64,000 bases of DNA. Origin: JAHEJV01 sp964653555 (lineage in GTDB: Bacteria > Myxococcota_A > UBA9160 > SMWR01). Positions 17,834 through 26,951 of the stretch are shown here, one piece after another; the stretch's first letter is position 1; each line of letters starts with the position of its first letter. The notes beneath the pieces were generated by a model that was given only the letters and a program-made list of their open reading frames with translations, was not told where the DNA came from and did not search any database. Where the stretch lies: positions 1-64,000 of the forward strand of contig CAZZFT010000010.1 in NCBI GenBank assembly GCA_964653555.1, given 5' to 3'. Made by a program: the position numbers and the translations under genes.

Positions 17834-17851
17834 AGCCCGAAGCAACGGGCT
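17834..17851. terminator. Candidate bidirectional hairpin between convergent genes
   Basis: AGCCCG and CGGGCT pair around a 6-base loop AAGCAA. The hairpin lies between the end of the alcohol dehydrogenase remnant (17806) and the end of the serine hydrolase (17861). There is no T-run on either side, so an intrinsic terminator role is only suggested by position. Confidence 0.3.
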
Positions 17852-17860
17852 CCCGCCAGG

Positions 17861-19021
17861 CTAGGCGCCGGAGGAGAGGCAGGCGTAGGTCGCCGAAACC
17901 AGGCTCTCGGCGCGCGGGTCGCCGGTGACGCCGAGCTGCATCTGGTTCATCGCGTAGCCGAACGCGATTCCCGTCTCGGGGTCGGCGAAGCCGAGCGAGC
18001 CCCCCGCACCCGGGTGCCCGAAGGCGGACTCGGGCGCGGCGGCACAGAGGCTGGGAGAGAGCATGAAGCCGAGCGCGAAGTGCGTCGGAAAGAGCAGCAC
18101 GCGATCGGGCCCGTGCACCCGGGACGTGGTGGCCGTGGCCAGGGCCGCGGGCGACAGCAGCCGAACGCCGTCCACCTCGCCGATCAGCGCCGCATAGAAG
18201 CGCGCCAGCGCGCGGGCGCTGCCGATCCCGTTCGAGGAGGGCATCTCGGCCGCGTGCAGCGCGCGCGTGTTCCACATCGGGCCGTAGGAGAACAAGCGCG
18301 AAGGCCCCTCCAGGACGCGGCCCAGGAGCGTCTCGGGGCCCAGGAAGCGCGCGCGCAGCGCGAGCTCTTCGGGGTCCGTGGGCTCGGGGGCCGGGTAGAG
18401 CGTCGCGACGCGCCCCTCCTCGCGCTCGGGAAGGCCGATCCAGAAGTCGAGGCCGAGAGGCCCGGCGACCTCCTTCGCGAACAGCTGCCCCGGGGTCGTT
18501 CCGGTCGCGCGCCGCACCACCTCGCCGAGGATCCAGCCGAAGGATCGCGCGTGATAGCCGTGGGCCGCACCCGGCTCCCAGTTCGGCGCCTGGGCGGCGA
18601 TCGCGGCGCACACCGGATCCCAGGCGAGCACCTGTTCCAGGGTGAGCTCGCCGTCCACGGCGGCGAGACCCGCGCGGTGGCTGAGCACCTCGCGCAGCGT
18701 GATCGCCTGCTTGCCGCGCGCCGCGAACTCGGGCCAGTAGCGCGCCACGGGGGCGTCGAGGTCCAGCACGCCGCGCTCCACCAGCAGGTGGACGAGCGCC
18801 GCCGTCGGCCCCTTGGTCGAGGAGAAGAGCAGGACGGAGGTGTCGCGCAGCCAGGGGCGGCGCGCCTCGCGGTCCGCGTAGCCGCCCCAGATGTCCACGA
18901 CCGGTCGGCCGTCTCGATGGACGCAGCAGGCCGCGCCGACCTCGCGCTTGGCGAGGTTTCGCGCGAACGCCTCGCGCACCGCTTCGAAGCCCGGGGCACA
19001 GGAACCGTGCACGATCGCCAC
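17861..19021 (-). CDS. Serine hydrolase, class C beta-lactamase/EstB family
   Basis: A 386-residue penicillin-binding-fold hydrolase. The nucleophile motif SxxK is Ser67-Ser-Thr-Lys70, the second motif is GYHARSFGW (Tyr-x-x type), and the KTG equivalent is HPGAGGS near residue 345. LREVLSHRAGLAAVDG is typical of EstB-like esterases, which cleave esters rather than beta-lactams. No signal peptide is seen, so it is likely cytoplasmic. It stands alone, convergent with the alcohol dehydrogenase remnant. A related but divergent paralogue lies at 20024-21325. Confidence 0.88.
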   Translation of the reverse strand: MAIVHGSCAPGFEAVREAFARNLAKREVGAACCVHRDGRPVVDIWGGYADREARRPWLRDTSVLLFSSTKGPTAALVHLLVERGVLDLDAPVARYWPEFAARGKQAITLREVLSHRAGLAAVDGELTLEQVLAWDPVCAAIAAQAPNWEPGAAHGYHARSFGWILGEVVRRATGTTPGQLFAKEVAGPLGLDFWIGLPEREEGRVATLYPAPEPTDPEELALRARFLGPETLLGRVLEGPSRLFSYGPMWNTRALHAAEMPSSNGIGSARALARFYAALIGEVDGVRLLSPAALATATTSRVHGPDRVLLFPTHFALGFMLSPSLCAAAPESAFGHPGAGGSLGFADPETGIAFGYAMNQMQLGVTGDPRAESLVSATYACLSSGA

Positions 19022-19212
19022 GGTTCCCTTCTAGCAGCTTCGTCGGATCCGGGCCGTGCGGATGCCGTGAGAAGGGCGCTCCCCGCCACAGGCCCAGAAC
19101 TGCGCGGGGAGCGCCCGCACCCGGAGCCCGGGCAGCAAGGGAGCGAGGTCCCGGGGCCGGGCGCAAGAATCGACGTCCGGTGCATCGGCGCGCGCAGACG
19201 TCCGGGCTCGGA

Positions 19213-19812
19213 TCACGTCAGCCAGCCGTCGCGCCGTCGCATGGCCTCGGCGAGGCCATCCGGCGCCACGCGGGTGAGATAGCGCTGGGTGGTGGCGGGG
19301 CTGCCGTGGCCGAGCTGGGCCTGGATCAGGCCGATCGGCACGCCCTCGCGAGCGAGCTCGGCAGCGAGCGTGCGCCGCAGCACCTCCGCCGACACGCGTT
19401 TGTCCAGGCGGGCCTTGCGGCCGAGCCGCGCGAACAGAGCACGCAGGTAGGAGGGACTGATCGTTCCGCCCTGGAGCGTGCAGAACAGGGGACAGCGCGC
19501 GTCGAGGGCGAGCTCTCTCCGGCGCGCGAGCCAGGTGTCCAGCACCCGGAAGGAGGCGCCGTCGAGTGCCACGATCCTGTGTCGGTTGGGACGCGCGACG
19601 CGGATCGTTCCATCCTCGCGGTCCACGTTTCGCGACGGGAGCGCGATCACCTCCGCGACGCGCAGGCCGCATCGGTACATCACCGTGATCAGAGCGCGGT
19701 TGCGCAGGCCCGTGGACGACCGGACCGAGCACGCTTCCAAGAGCCGGCGTACTTCTTCCGGTGTCAGCAGATCGTTTCTCCCGGATTCTCGACCCGACCC
19801 GTTCGGAACCAC
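19213..19812 (-). CDS. Tyrosine recombinase/integrase, catalytic domain only, degenerate active site
   Basis: A 199-residue protein matching the catalytic domain of phage-type integrases. LLTPEEVRRLLEAC leads into CGLRVAEVIAL with box I Arg51. The late motif LGHGSPATTQRYL supplies His169 and nucleophile Tyr178. Box II reads AEVLRRT: Arg146 is kept but the His of HxxR is Glu143. The beta-hairpin lysine is not evident. The N-terminal core-binding domain is missing, against a usual 300 or more residues. No attachment repeats, cargo or partner genes were found nearby. It may be a domesticated or decaying recombinase. Confidence 0.8.
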   Translation of the reverse strand: MVPNGSGRESGRNDLLTPEEVRRLLEACSVRSSTGLRNRALITVMYRCGLRVAEVIALPSRNVDREDGTIRVARPNRHRIVALDGASFRVLDTWLARRRELALDARCPLFCTLQGGTISPSYLRALFARLGRKARLDKRVSAEVLRRTLAAELAREGVPIGLIQAQLGHGSPATTQRYLTRVAPDGLAEAMRRRDGWLT

Positions 19813-20023
19813 CTGTCACCACCTGACGCGTTCCGTGAGCCCGAGTCAGGGCATCACGACACTCGATGGATTCTGTGGGAGGCATTGCGGTCGCGGCAAT
19901 ACCCCAGGGCATCATGTGCGCCCGTTACCGAGGTCGGCCCACCAGAAAAGTGTCGGAACTGCGCGGCGCGACGGAAAGCGGGGCGCGACGGGACGCAAGT
20001 GTCCTTGCGGCCCGCGATCCCGT

Positions 20024-21325
20024 TCAGCCCCGGCGGTCGAGGCGTGGGAACGCGCGTCCGATCGACGCGAGCCACTGCACCAGGCGTACCGCGTGCAGAC
20101 TCACCACGGGCTTGCCGCTGGCGCACAGGGCCACGGCGAGGGCGCGGTCCGGATCCGCCCAGGAGAAGGTATTGGTGAAGCCGATGTGGCCGAAGGCGTT
20201 CTCGTTGTCGACGCCGAAGAGGCTGACGCCGCTGCTGCCAAGCATGAAGCCGAGCCCGTAGCGGATCGGCAGCCCGAGCGTGAGATCGACCTCCCACCAC
20301 GCCGCTTCGCCGGTCGCGTGGCGTACCGTGCTCGGTGCGAAGACCTGGATACCGTTCTGCTCACCCCCGTCGAGCAGGCACTGGTAGAAGGCGCACAGCT
20401 CGCTCGCGGTGGAGACGATGTTCGCCGAGGGGACGATCCCGGTCAGGAAACGCGGGTCGTTCGCGATCGCAACCACCTGGTCGAGGTCGGCGCCGAGCGC
20501 GTTGCGCAGTACGATCGAGGCGGGGAAGGGCACCGGAGGACCGGTGACGGCATCGCGCGCCACGAGAGGAAGGTCTTCCTCGCGCACTCCATAGCGCATC
20601 CAGCGATAGCCGAGCGGCCCCACGATCTCGCGCTCGAGCACCGTGCGGATGTCGTCTCCGGTGACGCGCCGCACCACCTCGGCGAGTACGAATCCTCCGG
20701 TGGCGGCGTGATAGGCGAGGACCCGCCCCGGTCGCGAGCGCAGTCGGGACTCGCACAGGATCTCCACCACCTTCTCGGGTCGGGCGAGTAGATCGAGGTC
20801 GAGAGACTCGGGAGGCAGGTTCGGGATCCCCGCCTTGTGGGAGAGCAGATGCCGCAGGGTGATGCGGTGCTTTCCGTGCTTCGCGAACTCGGGAATGAAG
20901 TCGCAGACGCGGTCCTCCAGGTGGAGCACGCGCTTCTCGTCGAGCTTGTGGATCACCATCGCGGTGATCGCCTTGCTCGCGGAGAAGATGTCGAAGGGCG
21001 TGCTCGTGCTGGCCGACAGCTTCGGCGCATCCGGGGGGTCGCCCGGCGCGTTGCCGCGCGCGTGGCCGATCGCCCGGTTCAGCACCACCACGCCCCGGCG
21101 GCGCACGCAGAGCTGGAGCGCGGGGTGGACACCCGTGCGATAGAGCGCGACGACGGCGCTCCACACGCGCTCGACGTTGGCGGCCGGCACGTCGGACCCG
21201 CCGGGATCCTCCCGGCCGACGTCGATCAGCCCGCTCGGGTCGCGGGGCACGCGGCAGCGCTTGATTCCGGGTATTCTCGCCTGGCCGATCCAGTAGAGCG
21301 GATCCACGGCGGCCCTCGCGGTCAC
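20024..21325 (-). CDS. Serine hydrolase, beta-lactamase/EstB-like
   Basis: A 433-residue serine hydrolase. The GTG start at 21325 overlaps the SWIM gene stop as GTGA. The nucleophile motif is FSASK (Ser115, Lys118), followed by ITLRHLLSHKAGIPNLP. The Tyr motif is AYHAATGGFVLAE, and HIGFTNTFSW stands for the KTG box. It is longer than the copy at 17861-19021 by an N-terminal segment of about 50 residues that includes SGLIDVG. No signal peptide is evident. Translational coupling to a SWIM-domain/SNF2 module is unusual and gives no clear hint of the substrate. Confidence 0.87.
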   Translation of the reverse strand: MTARAAVDPLYWIGQARIPGIKRCRVPRDPSGLIDVGREDPGGSDVPAANVERVWSAVVALYRTGVHPALQLCVRRRGVVVLNRAIGHARGNAPGDPPDAPKLSASTSTPFDIFSASKAITAMVIHKLDEKRVLHLEDRVCDFIPEFAKHGKHRITLRHLLSHKAGIPNLPPESLDLDLLARPEKVVEILCESRLRSRPGRVLAYHAATGGFVLAEVVRRVTGDDIRTVLEREIVGPLGYRWMRYGVREEDLPLVARDAVTGPPVPFPASIVLRNALGADLDQVVAIANDPRFLTGIVPSANIVSTASELCAFYQCLLDGGEQNGIQVFAPSTVRHATGEAAWWEVDLTLGLPIRYGLGFMLGSSGVSLFGVDNENAFGHIGFTNTFSWADPDRALAVALCASGKPVVSLHAVRLVQWLASIGRAFPRLDRRG

Positions 21326-22524
21326 TCGTCCCGATCTTCGTTGACCGGACCCGCTCCCAGATAGACGTCTAGGCCGGCGATCGAGGCATTGCGGTAGATG
21401 CGGGCCATGGCGGCCTCGCAGTTGGATTGCCCGCGCCAGAACGGGAAGCCGCCGAGTCGCGCGACCACGGCACCCGGCTTGCGCGGGATGCGCACCTCGA
21501 TCTCCTCGTCGCGCGGGCGGGACGCTCCGCCCCAGAATGCGCCGGGGTCCTCGGGCAGCGGCTCGTCCGGGACGATCCGCTCGGGCGGCGGCTCGATCAC
21601 CTCGGGGATCGGCGGCAGCTCGCCCAGCAGCTCGCCGTCCTCGTCGAATTCGTCGTACTCGTCCCGGAAGGACTCGGGGGGCGGCGGGGCGGGGGGCTTC
21701 GGGATCGCTGCCGACCCGAGGGCCGCCAGCAGCTCGCCGCGCTCCATTCCCCGCAGCTGGAAGATCAGGAAGGGATCGCGGTCGAACTCCTCCCCCAGCA
21801 GGTAGTAGACCGCCGCGATGTGCTTGCAGGGATTGGCGTTGTCCGGGCAGGAGCAGTTCGCCTTCAGGTCGCCGCTGGCGTTCGGAAACAGCGAGAGGTT
21901 CTGTTCCTCGAACACGGCCAGGATCTCTTCGGGGATCTGCCCGCTGCCCAGCTCGACCGCGATGTCCGGTCGTTGGGTCAGTGCCTTCGTCACCTTCTTC
22001 CAGTCGGTGCTCGAGAGCATCGAGAAGTGCATGCGAACGAGATAGGGAGCGTCGCGCGACCCCTGGACGTGGGCGGTGACGAAGCCCTTGCCGATCTCGA
22101 TGTCGACGATGTGTCCCTGGCGGGCGTAGTTGCGCCCGCGACCGAGGCGCCGCCCCACGGCGAACTTCTCGAGCACGTCGACCCAACGCCGCGCCCACCA
22201 GTTCTCCGCGACACGCCCGCGCCGGACCCTGCCGCGGTTGCCGTTGCGATGGGGGCGCCCCCGTCCCCGGTTCTGGGAGCGCGGGCCGCGTCGTTGGCCC
22301 TGGCGCTGGCCGCCGTTCGGCCGCGCTTCGGCGTCCTGCGGCGCATCCTCGCGCCCCCGGCTCGCGGTCTCCACTTCCCGATCGTGACCGTTTGCGCCGT
22401 CGCTCCTGGCGTTTCCGCCCGGCTTCTCGCGGAATCCGCCGGGCCCGCGTCCGGCCGACCCGCGCCCACCGCGTCGCCGCCGCCGGCGTCGCCGCCGTCC
22501 TTCGTTTCCGGACTCTTCCGACAT
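21322..22524 (-). CDS. SWIM zinc-finger protein, SNF2 partner
   Basis: A 400-residue protein. The first about 100 residues are very rich in Arg and Gly (RRRRRRRGGRGSAGRG) and probably bind nucleic acid. ENWWARRWVDVLEKF marks the start of the conserved domain. The SWIM finger NCSCPDNANPCKHIAAVYY supplies the CxC...CxH zinc ligands. The C-terminal part is acidic and Pro-rich. SWIM-domain proteins of this type are regularly encoded next to SNF2-family ATPases, as here: the SNF2 stop is one base before this ATG. The pair probably acts on DNA or chromatin-like substrates; the exact process is undescribed in most bacteria. Confidence 0.88.
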   Translation of the reverse strand: MSEESGNEGRRRRRRRRRGGRGSAGRGPGGFREKPGGNARSDGANGHDREVETASRGREDAPQDAEARPNGGQRQGQRRGPRSQNRGRGRPHRNGNRGRVRRGRVAENWWARRWVDVLEKFAVGRRLGRGRNYARQGHIVDIEIGKGFVTAHVQGSRDAPYLVRMHFSMLSSTDWKKVTKALTQRPDIAVELGSGQIPEEILAVFEEQNLSLFPNASGDLKANCSCPDNANPCKHIAAVYYLLGEEFDRDPFLIFQLRGMERGELLAALGSAAIPKPPAPPPPESFRDEYDEFDEDGELLGELPPIPEVIEPPPERIVPDEPLPEDPGAFWGGASRPRDEEIEVRIPRKPGAVVARLGGFPFWRGQSNCEAAMARIYRNASIAGLDVYLGAGPVNEDRDE

Positions 22525-22525
22525 G

Positions 22526-25500
22526 CTAGTCCCGCACGGTGTCCCTGCGCAGCGAGAACACCTCGTGCAGCTCCTCGTTGGAGAGCTCGGTGATCCACTG
22601 CTCGCCGGTTCCGACGATGTCCTCGGCGATCGATCGCTTGCTCTCGATCATCTCGTCGATCCGCTCCTCCAGCGTGCCGACGCACACGAACTTGTGAACC
22701 TGCACGTTGCGGCTCTGGCCGATCCGGAACGCGCGGTCGGTGGCCTGGTTCTCCACGGCCGGGTTCCACCAGCGGTCGAAGTGGAAGACGTGGTTGGCGC
22801 CGGTGAGGTTGAGGCCGATGCCACCGGCCTTCAGGGAGAGCACGAATACGGGCGGCGCGTCGGAACCACCCGCCTGGAAGCGCTCGACCATCGCGTCACG
22901 CCGCTTCTTGGGCGTACCGCCGTGGAGGAAGAAGATCTCGCGGCCCAGCTGGTCCTGGAGGTGTTCCTGAAGGAGCTTCCCCATCTCGGCGAACTGGGTG
23001 AACACCAGCGAGCGGTCCCCCGCCTGGGTCACCTCTTCGATCATCTCTCCGAGTCGGATCAGCTTTCCCGACCTCCTGCCGAGCTCGGAGCCGTCGCCCA
23101 GGTAGTGGGCCGGGTGATTGCACACCTGCTTCAGCTTCGAAAGCGTCGCCAGGATCACACCGCGCCGCTCGATGCCCTCGGCGTCCTTGAGCTTGCGCTC
23201 CGCCTCTTCCACCACCTGTTCGTAGAGCGCGCCCTGCTCGCCGGTGAGCGCGCAGAACACCTTCATCTCGAGCTTGTCGGGCAGGTCCGAGATGATGGAG
23301 CGGTCGGTCTTCAGGCGGCGCAGGATGAAGGGCTGGGTGATGTGGGAGAGCTGCTCCACCGCGTCCGGATCGCGGTAGGCCTGGATCGGCACCAGGAACT
23401 CCCGGCGGAACTGCTCCTGCGTGCCGAGGAACTCGGGGTTGAGGAAGTCCATGATCGACCACAGGTCACCCACGTGATTCTCGACGGGCGTGCCGGTGAG
23501 GGCGATGCGGTAGTCGGACATCACCGCGCGCACCGCCATCGACTGCTTCGTGTCCGGATTCTTGATGTTCTGGGCCTCGTCGAGGATGACGCCCGCCCAG
23601 CGCATCGAGCGCAGGTCCTCGATGTCGCGGTGGACGAGGGCGTAGCTCGTGAACACGACGGCGTGGTCCTGGGCCTCGGCGACGAACTCGTATCCCTTCT
23701 TCCGCTGGGGGCCGTGGTGGATCATCGTCCGCAGCTTCGGAGTGAAGCGCGCCGCCTCGCGTTCCCAATTGGCCAGCACGGAGGTCGGGCATACCAGCAG
23801 CGCGGGGCGGTCTTCGCCCTTGATCCGCTCGCGTTCGATCAGCGCCAGCGTCTGGATCGTCTTGCCCAGGCCCATGTCGTCAGCGAGGCACGCCCCGAGC
23901 TCCCAGCGCCGCAGGAACTCGAGCCAGGCGAAGCCCTTCTCCTGGTAGGCTCGCAGCTCGCCGACGAAGCCGGGCGGGGTGGACAGGGGCTCGATCGCGC
24001 TCTTGTCCTGGAGCCGCTCGAGGAGGGCGCCGAGCCACCCCGTCGCCTGGACGCCGGCGAAGTGGATGCCCGCCGAGGAATCGGCGGCGCCGAGCGCCAT
24101 GCGCACGATCTCGCGCGCGGTCACTTCGCCTCCACGCCGGTTCTTGTAGAACTCGAGCGCGGCGTGGATCTCCTCCACGCTCGTCTGCACCCAGTGGCAC
24201 CGGACGCGCTGTAGCGGCTCCTTGAGCCGCGCGAGGTCCTCGAGGTCGCGTCCCGAGAGCGGGTTGCCGGCGAGACACACCTCCCAGTCGAAGGAGACGA
24301 AGTCGTCGAGCCGGGGCTCGTTCTCCATCTCGTGGTGCTCGGCGGTCCGAACCCGCGCGCGCACCGAGAGGTGGTGCTCGGTCTCGTTGCCCTTCCACCA
24401 ATCGGGCAGGATCGTCCCGAAGCCCGCCTGCTGGAGTGCCGGAGCGGTCTGGGTCAGGAACTCGTGGGCGCCGCGCGCGTCGAGGGAGTAGCCCGAGGGC
24501 TTGCGCGAGCGGAGGCTCATCTCGATCTTCGGACACACGCCCGAGGCCTGGGCCAGCGAGATCAGCAGCGTCTGGTGCACGTCGTATCCCGACCGCTGCA
24601 GGGAGGCAGCCTTGCGGCCGCGCAGGATCCACGCGTCGGCCGTGGGGACCAGCAGCGTCGGGTCGTCGGTTCCCTGGAGCAGGTAGCGCACGTACCAGCG
24701 CCGTTGACCCGGTCGCGCCGCTTCGCGCATGCGCGCCTTCCCGTTGCGCCGCCCGTGCTTGCGGGCGCGCGGATCCTCCTTCGGCGGCGCGGGCTCCTCG
24801 AGGCGGAAGCACAGGCGGAACGGCGCGCCTACCGCGACGTCGAGCGGCTTGCGCCACTCCCGGATCTGCTCGGAGAGATCCTCGAGCTCGGCGTCCTTGC
24901 TCTTGATCGCAGTCTGTTGGGAGCGCAGCGCGGCCAGCCAGCGGTCGTGCACCGTGCCGTCCGGGACCTCGCCGGCGAACAGGCTCGGGCTCACCGAGAC
25001 GGCACCGTCCTCCGCGTCGGGCTCCTGATGGGAGCGGACGATCTGGTCCACGAGCTGTTCGACGAAGCGCTTGAGCAGCGTGACCGCGGCCTGCTGCGGA
25101 ACCGACTCCCCGTTGAGAACCAAGGCGCGCGCCGCGGCAGGCATCGCGGCGGCGAGCCGTTCCAGGTATTCCCGGTCCTCGGTGATCCAGACCACTTGCC
25201 AGCAGGCGTGCAGCTTGCCGTCCTCGTCGAAGCGCGTACCGGGGAGATAGCGCTGGCGCGCGACCAGGGAGCCGGCCAGGCGGACGGCGCGGATCCAGAA
25301 GCGGAGATCCGGTCCCCCGAGCACTCCGTGGAGTCCATCGCCGCGCTGGCCGTAGGCGGAGAGCAGGTCGAGAGCCTCGCTCGGGTCCAGCGAGATCCCC
25401 TCCACCCGCCAGGGTGCGTGCACGGGGGGCTCGTCCGAGTCGGGGGTCTCGCCGATCAGCGTGCTCGAGGGCAGCGGCTGGGTCCCGCAGGTCGGGAGCC

Positions 25501-25708
25501 AGGCCGTGGCCTGGGCCTTGCGTCTCGCCGTGGGTCGAAATCCGATCGGCAGCTCGCGGGCAGCCCGAGTCACCGCCTCTGCACCGGCGTCGTAGGGATA
25601 GGGCCGAGCGCCCTTCCGCTGGCTCTTGCTCGGCGTCGCACCTTCGGCCGGTGACTCTCCCCAGAGGAAGAGCGCGCCGTCCAGGAACGCGCCGTGCAGG
25701 ATGATCAT
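22526..25708 (-). CDS. SNF2-family DEAD/DEAH-box ATPase
   Basis: A 1060-residue SWI2/SNF2 ATPase. ATG 25708 (MIILHGAFLDGALFLWGE) fits the usual N terminus of bacterial members that carry a DUF3670-type domain. Walker A is DDMGLGKTIQT, the DEAH box reads ILDEAQNIKN, motif III is ALTGTPVENH, and the C-terminal helicase lobe has GGIGLNLTGANHVFHFDRW and ATDRAFRIGQ. Such ATPases translocate on double-stranded DNA. It is followed after one base by the SWIM gene and then the coupled serine hydrolase, a three-gene unit. A role in DNA repair or nucleoid remodelling is family-level inference. Confidence 0.93.
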   Translation of the reverse strand: MIILHGAFLDGALFLWGESPAEGATPSKSQRKGARPYPYDAGAEAVTRAARELPIGFRPTARRKAQATAWLPTCGTQPLPSSTLIGETPDSDEPPVHAPWRVEGISLDPSEALDLLSAYGQRGDGLHGVLGGPDLRFWIRAVRLAGSLVARQRYLPGTRFDEDGKLHACWQVVWITEDREYLERLAAAMPAAARALVLNGESVPQQAAVTLLKRFVEQLVDQIVRSHQEPDAEDGAVSVSPSLFAGEVPDGTVHDRWLAALRSQQTAIKSKDAELEDLSEQIREWRKPLDVAVGAPFRLCFRLEEPAPPKEDPRARKHGRRNGKARMREAARPGQRRWYVRYLLQGTDDPTLLVPTADAWILRGRKAASLQRSGYDVHQTLLISLAQASGVCPKIEMSLRSRKPSGYSLDARGAHEFLTQTAPALQQAGFGTILPDWWKGNETEHHLSVRARVRTAEHHEMENEPRLDDFVSFDWEVCLAGNPLSGRDLEDLARLKEPLQRVRCHWVQTSVEEIHAALEFYKNRRGGEVTAREIVRMALGAADSSAGIHFAGVQATGWLGALLERLQDKSAIEPLSTPPGFVGELRAYQEKGFAWLEFLRRWELGACLADDMGLGKTIQTLALIERERIKGEDRPALLVCPTSVLANWEREAARFTPKLRTMIHHGPQRKKGYEFVAEAQDHAVVFTSYALVHRDIEDLRSMRWAGVILDEAQNIKNPDTKQSMAVRAVMSDYRIALTGTPVENHVGDLWSIMDFLNPEFLGTQEQFRREFLVPIQAYRDPDAVEQLSHITQPFILRRLKTDRSIISDLPDKLEMKVFCALTGEQGALYEQVVEEAERKLKDAEGIERRGVILATLSKLKQVCNHPAHYLGDGSELGRRSGKLIRLGEMIEEVTQAGDRSLVFTQFAEMGKLLQEHLQDQLGREIFFLHGGTPKKRRDAMVERFQAGGSDAPPVFVLSLKAGGIGLNLTGANHVFHFDRWWNPAVENQATDRAFRIGQSRNVQVHKFVCVGTLEERIDEMIESKRSIAEDIVGTGEQWITELSNEELHEVFSLRRDTVRD

Positions 25709-26396
25709 TGCGCTTTCTGCTCTCCTCGAGCGCGGCGTACGCGAAGCACCTTCTCCGAGGCGCGGTCGCCGGCCGGTCCGCACCGGACTCGGTGCAGGAG
25801 CCGGATGGCGGCGCTCTGCCGCTGCGGTCGTCGCGAGCGCGTCTCTCGCTCGCGATCCGCCGTTCTTGCCTGTCTCGACGTCAATCCTTCGACGTTCGGG
25901 AGACTCTCCGTCTTCTCGCTCTCGCCACCTGGCAGGCGCGGTGGCGCAGATCGTCGGCGTGGGGCGCGACCCGCTCCGAACGTCGCCTCCCGGTTCCCGG
26001 GATGTCCCCGGGAGCTCCGGGGACCGCATTCGGAGGGCGAGCTCGCGCGGTTGCTACACGCCCTTCAGCTCTCAGCCAGCTCTAAGCTCGATCAGCCTCG
26101 GCATCGGAAGCTGCGCGGATCGCCTCGGGGCCGCGGCCGATCCATGCGGTGATGCCCAGCGGCGAGTATCAGGAAGAGCGTCTGCTCCGTGCAGAAGGTG
26201 CTCGCCGAATCCCTCGCCTGGGCAAGAGTGAACACGATCGGGGTGGGATTTCGCAACCCCCAAAATGCCGGGGGCGGCAGAGTGTCCCCCGGACGGCGAT
26301 CCGCCCGGACCTCGGGCTCGCCTGTCCCGACCGCTCTTGACGGCCCGCCGCGGCGAGATCTGTAGCGCCAGGTCGCGCCGCGGCGTCGCCTTCGGG
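25709..26396. other. 688-base gene-poor spacer with two competing hairpins
   Basis: No gene is recognised on either strand between the SNF2 start and the membrane-protein stop. A minus-strand stretch around 26100-26300 has a less Arg-rich translation (PPPAFWGLRNPTPIVFTLAQ) but no start or recognisable family. At 26257-26292 CCCCC, GGGGG and CCCCC occur in order: CCGGGGG at 26268-26274 can pair with CCCCCGG at 26286-26292, or its G-run can pair with CCCCC at 26257-26261. Position suggests 3' processing or termination of the PspA-like operon, or a leader for the SNF2 unit. Confidence 0.35.
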
Positions 26397-26951
26397 TCAG
26401 CGCGACAGCCCCCGCTCGTCCTGGAGCAGGCGTTCCAGGCGCACACGTGCCCGCTCGAAGGGATCCCGGATCGCGGTGTCGCGGGCTGCGCGGCCAGCGA
26501 GGAGGAAGTAGCTGCTCTGGACCAGGAAGTAGCCCCAGAACGCCAGGCAGATCGAGAGCAGGCCGCCCGCCGCCAGGGAGCGGGCCACCCCGAGGCCGGC
26601 GAGGCCGAGGGCCGCCTCCACCATCGCCGCGCGTAGCGGGCGCGACCCGCCGAGCAGGGCGCCTCGGCCGCAGGCGACGATCGCCGCCGCCCCCACCGCG
26701 GCGCCCGGGAGGCCCGGCGTCCCGAGCGCGACCCCGATTCCGGCCAGGCCCGTCAGCGCGAGCGCCGCCATCCGGGTGCGGTGGTTCGCGGCCAGGCCCG
26801 CCGTGTACGCGATCGCCGCAGCGATCGCGTACAGGCGCACGGCGGCGGGGCCCCCCATCAAGGGGGATGCGAACGTCACCACCACGGGCAGGAACGCCGC
26901 GGTGGCGGCCGCGAAGACCAGCGAGCGTCGGAAGCCGTCCCGGCGCGACAT
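26397..26951 (-). CDS. Membrane protein paired with PspA-like gene
   Basis: A 184-residue protein with about five hydrophobic segments (for example VFAAATAAFLPVVVTFASPL, LALTGLAGIGVALGTPGL and SICLAFWGYFLVQSSYFLL) and a basic cytoplasmic tail RDPFERARVRLERLLQDE. ATG 26951 overlaps the upstream PspA-like stop by one base (TGATG), so the two are translationally coupled. I do not recognise a named family. The pairing suggests a membrane anchor or effector for the PspA-like coiled coil. Confidence 0.75.
   Translation of the reverse strand: MSRRDGFRRSLVFAAATAAFLPVVVTFASPLMGGPAAVRLYAIAAAIAYTAGLAANHRTRMAALALTGLAGIGVALGTPGLPGAAVGAAAIVACGRGALLGGSRPLRAAMVEAALGLAGLGVARSLAAGGLLSICLAFWGYFLVQSSYFLLAGRAARDTAIRDPFERARVRLERLLQDERGLSR

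Noticed and set aside
19884..19900. ATTGC/GCAAT hairpin near the integrase as an attachment site
   Set aside because: Only 5 bp, no matching copy found elsewhere in the window and no tRNA nearby.
25709..26231. Several short open frames in the SNF2 upstream spacer
   Set aside because: No start signals, no family, and composition of random GC-rich DNA.
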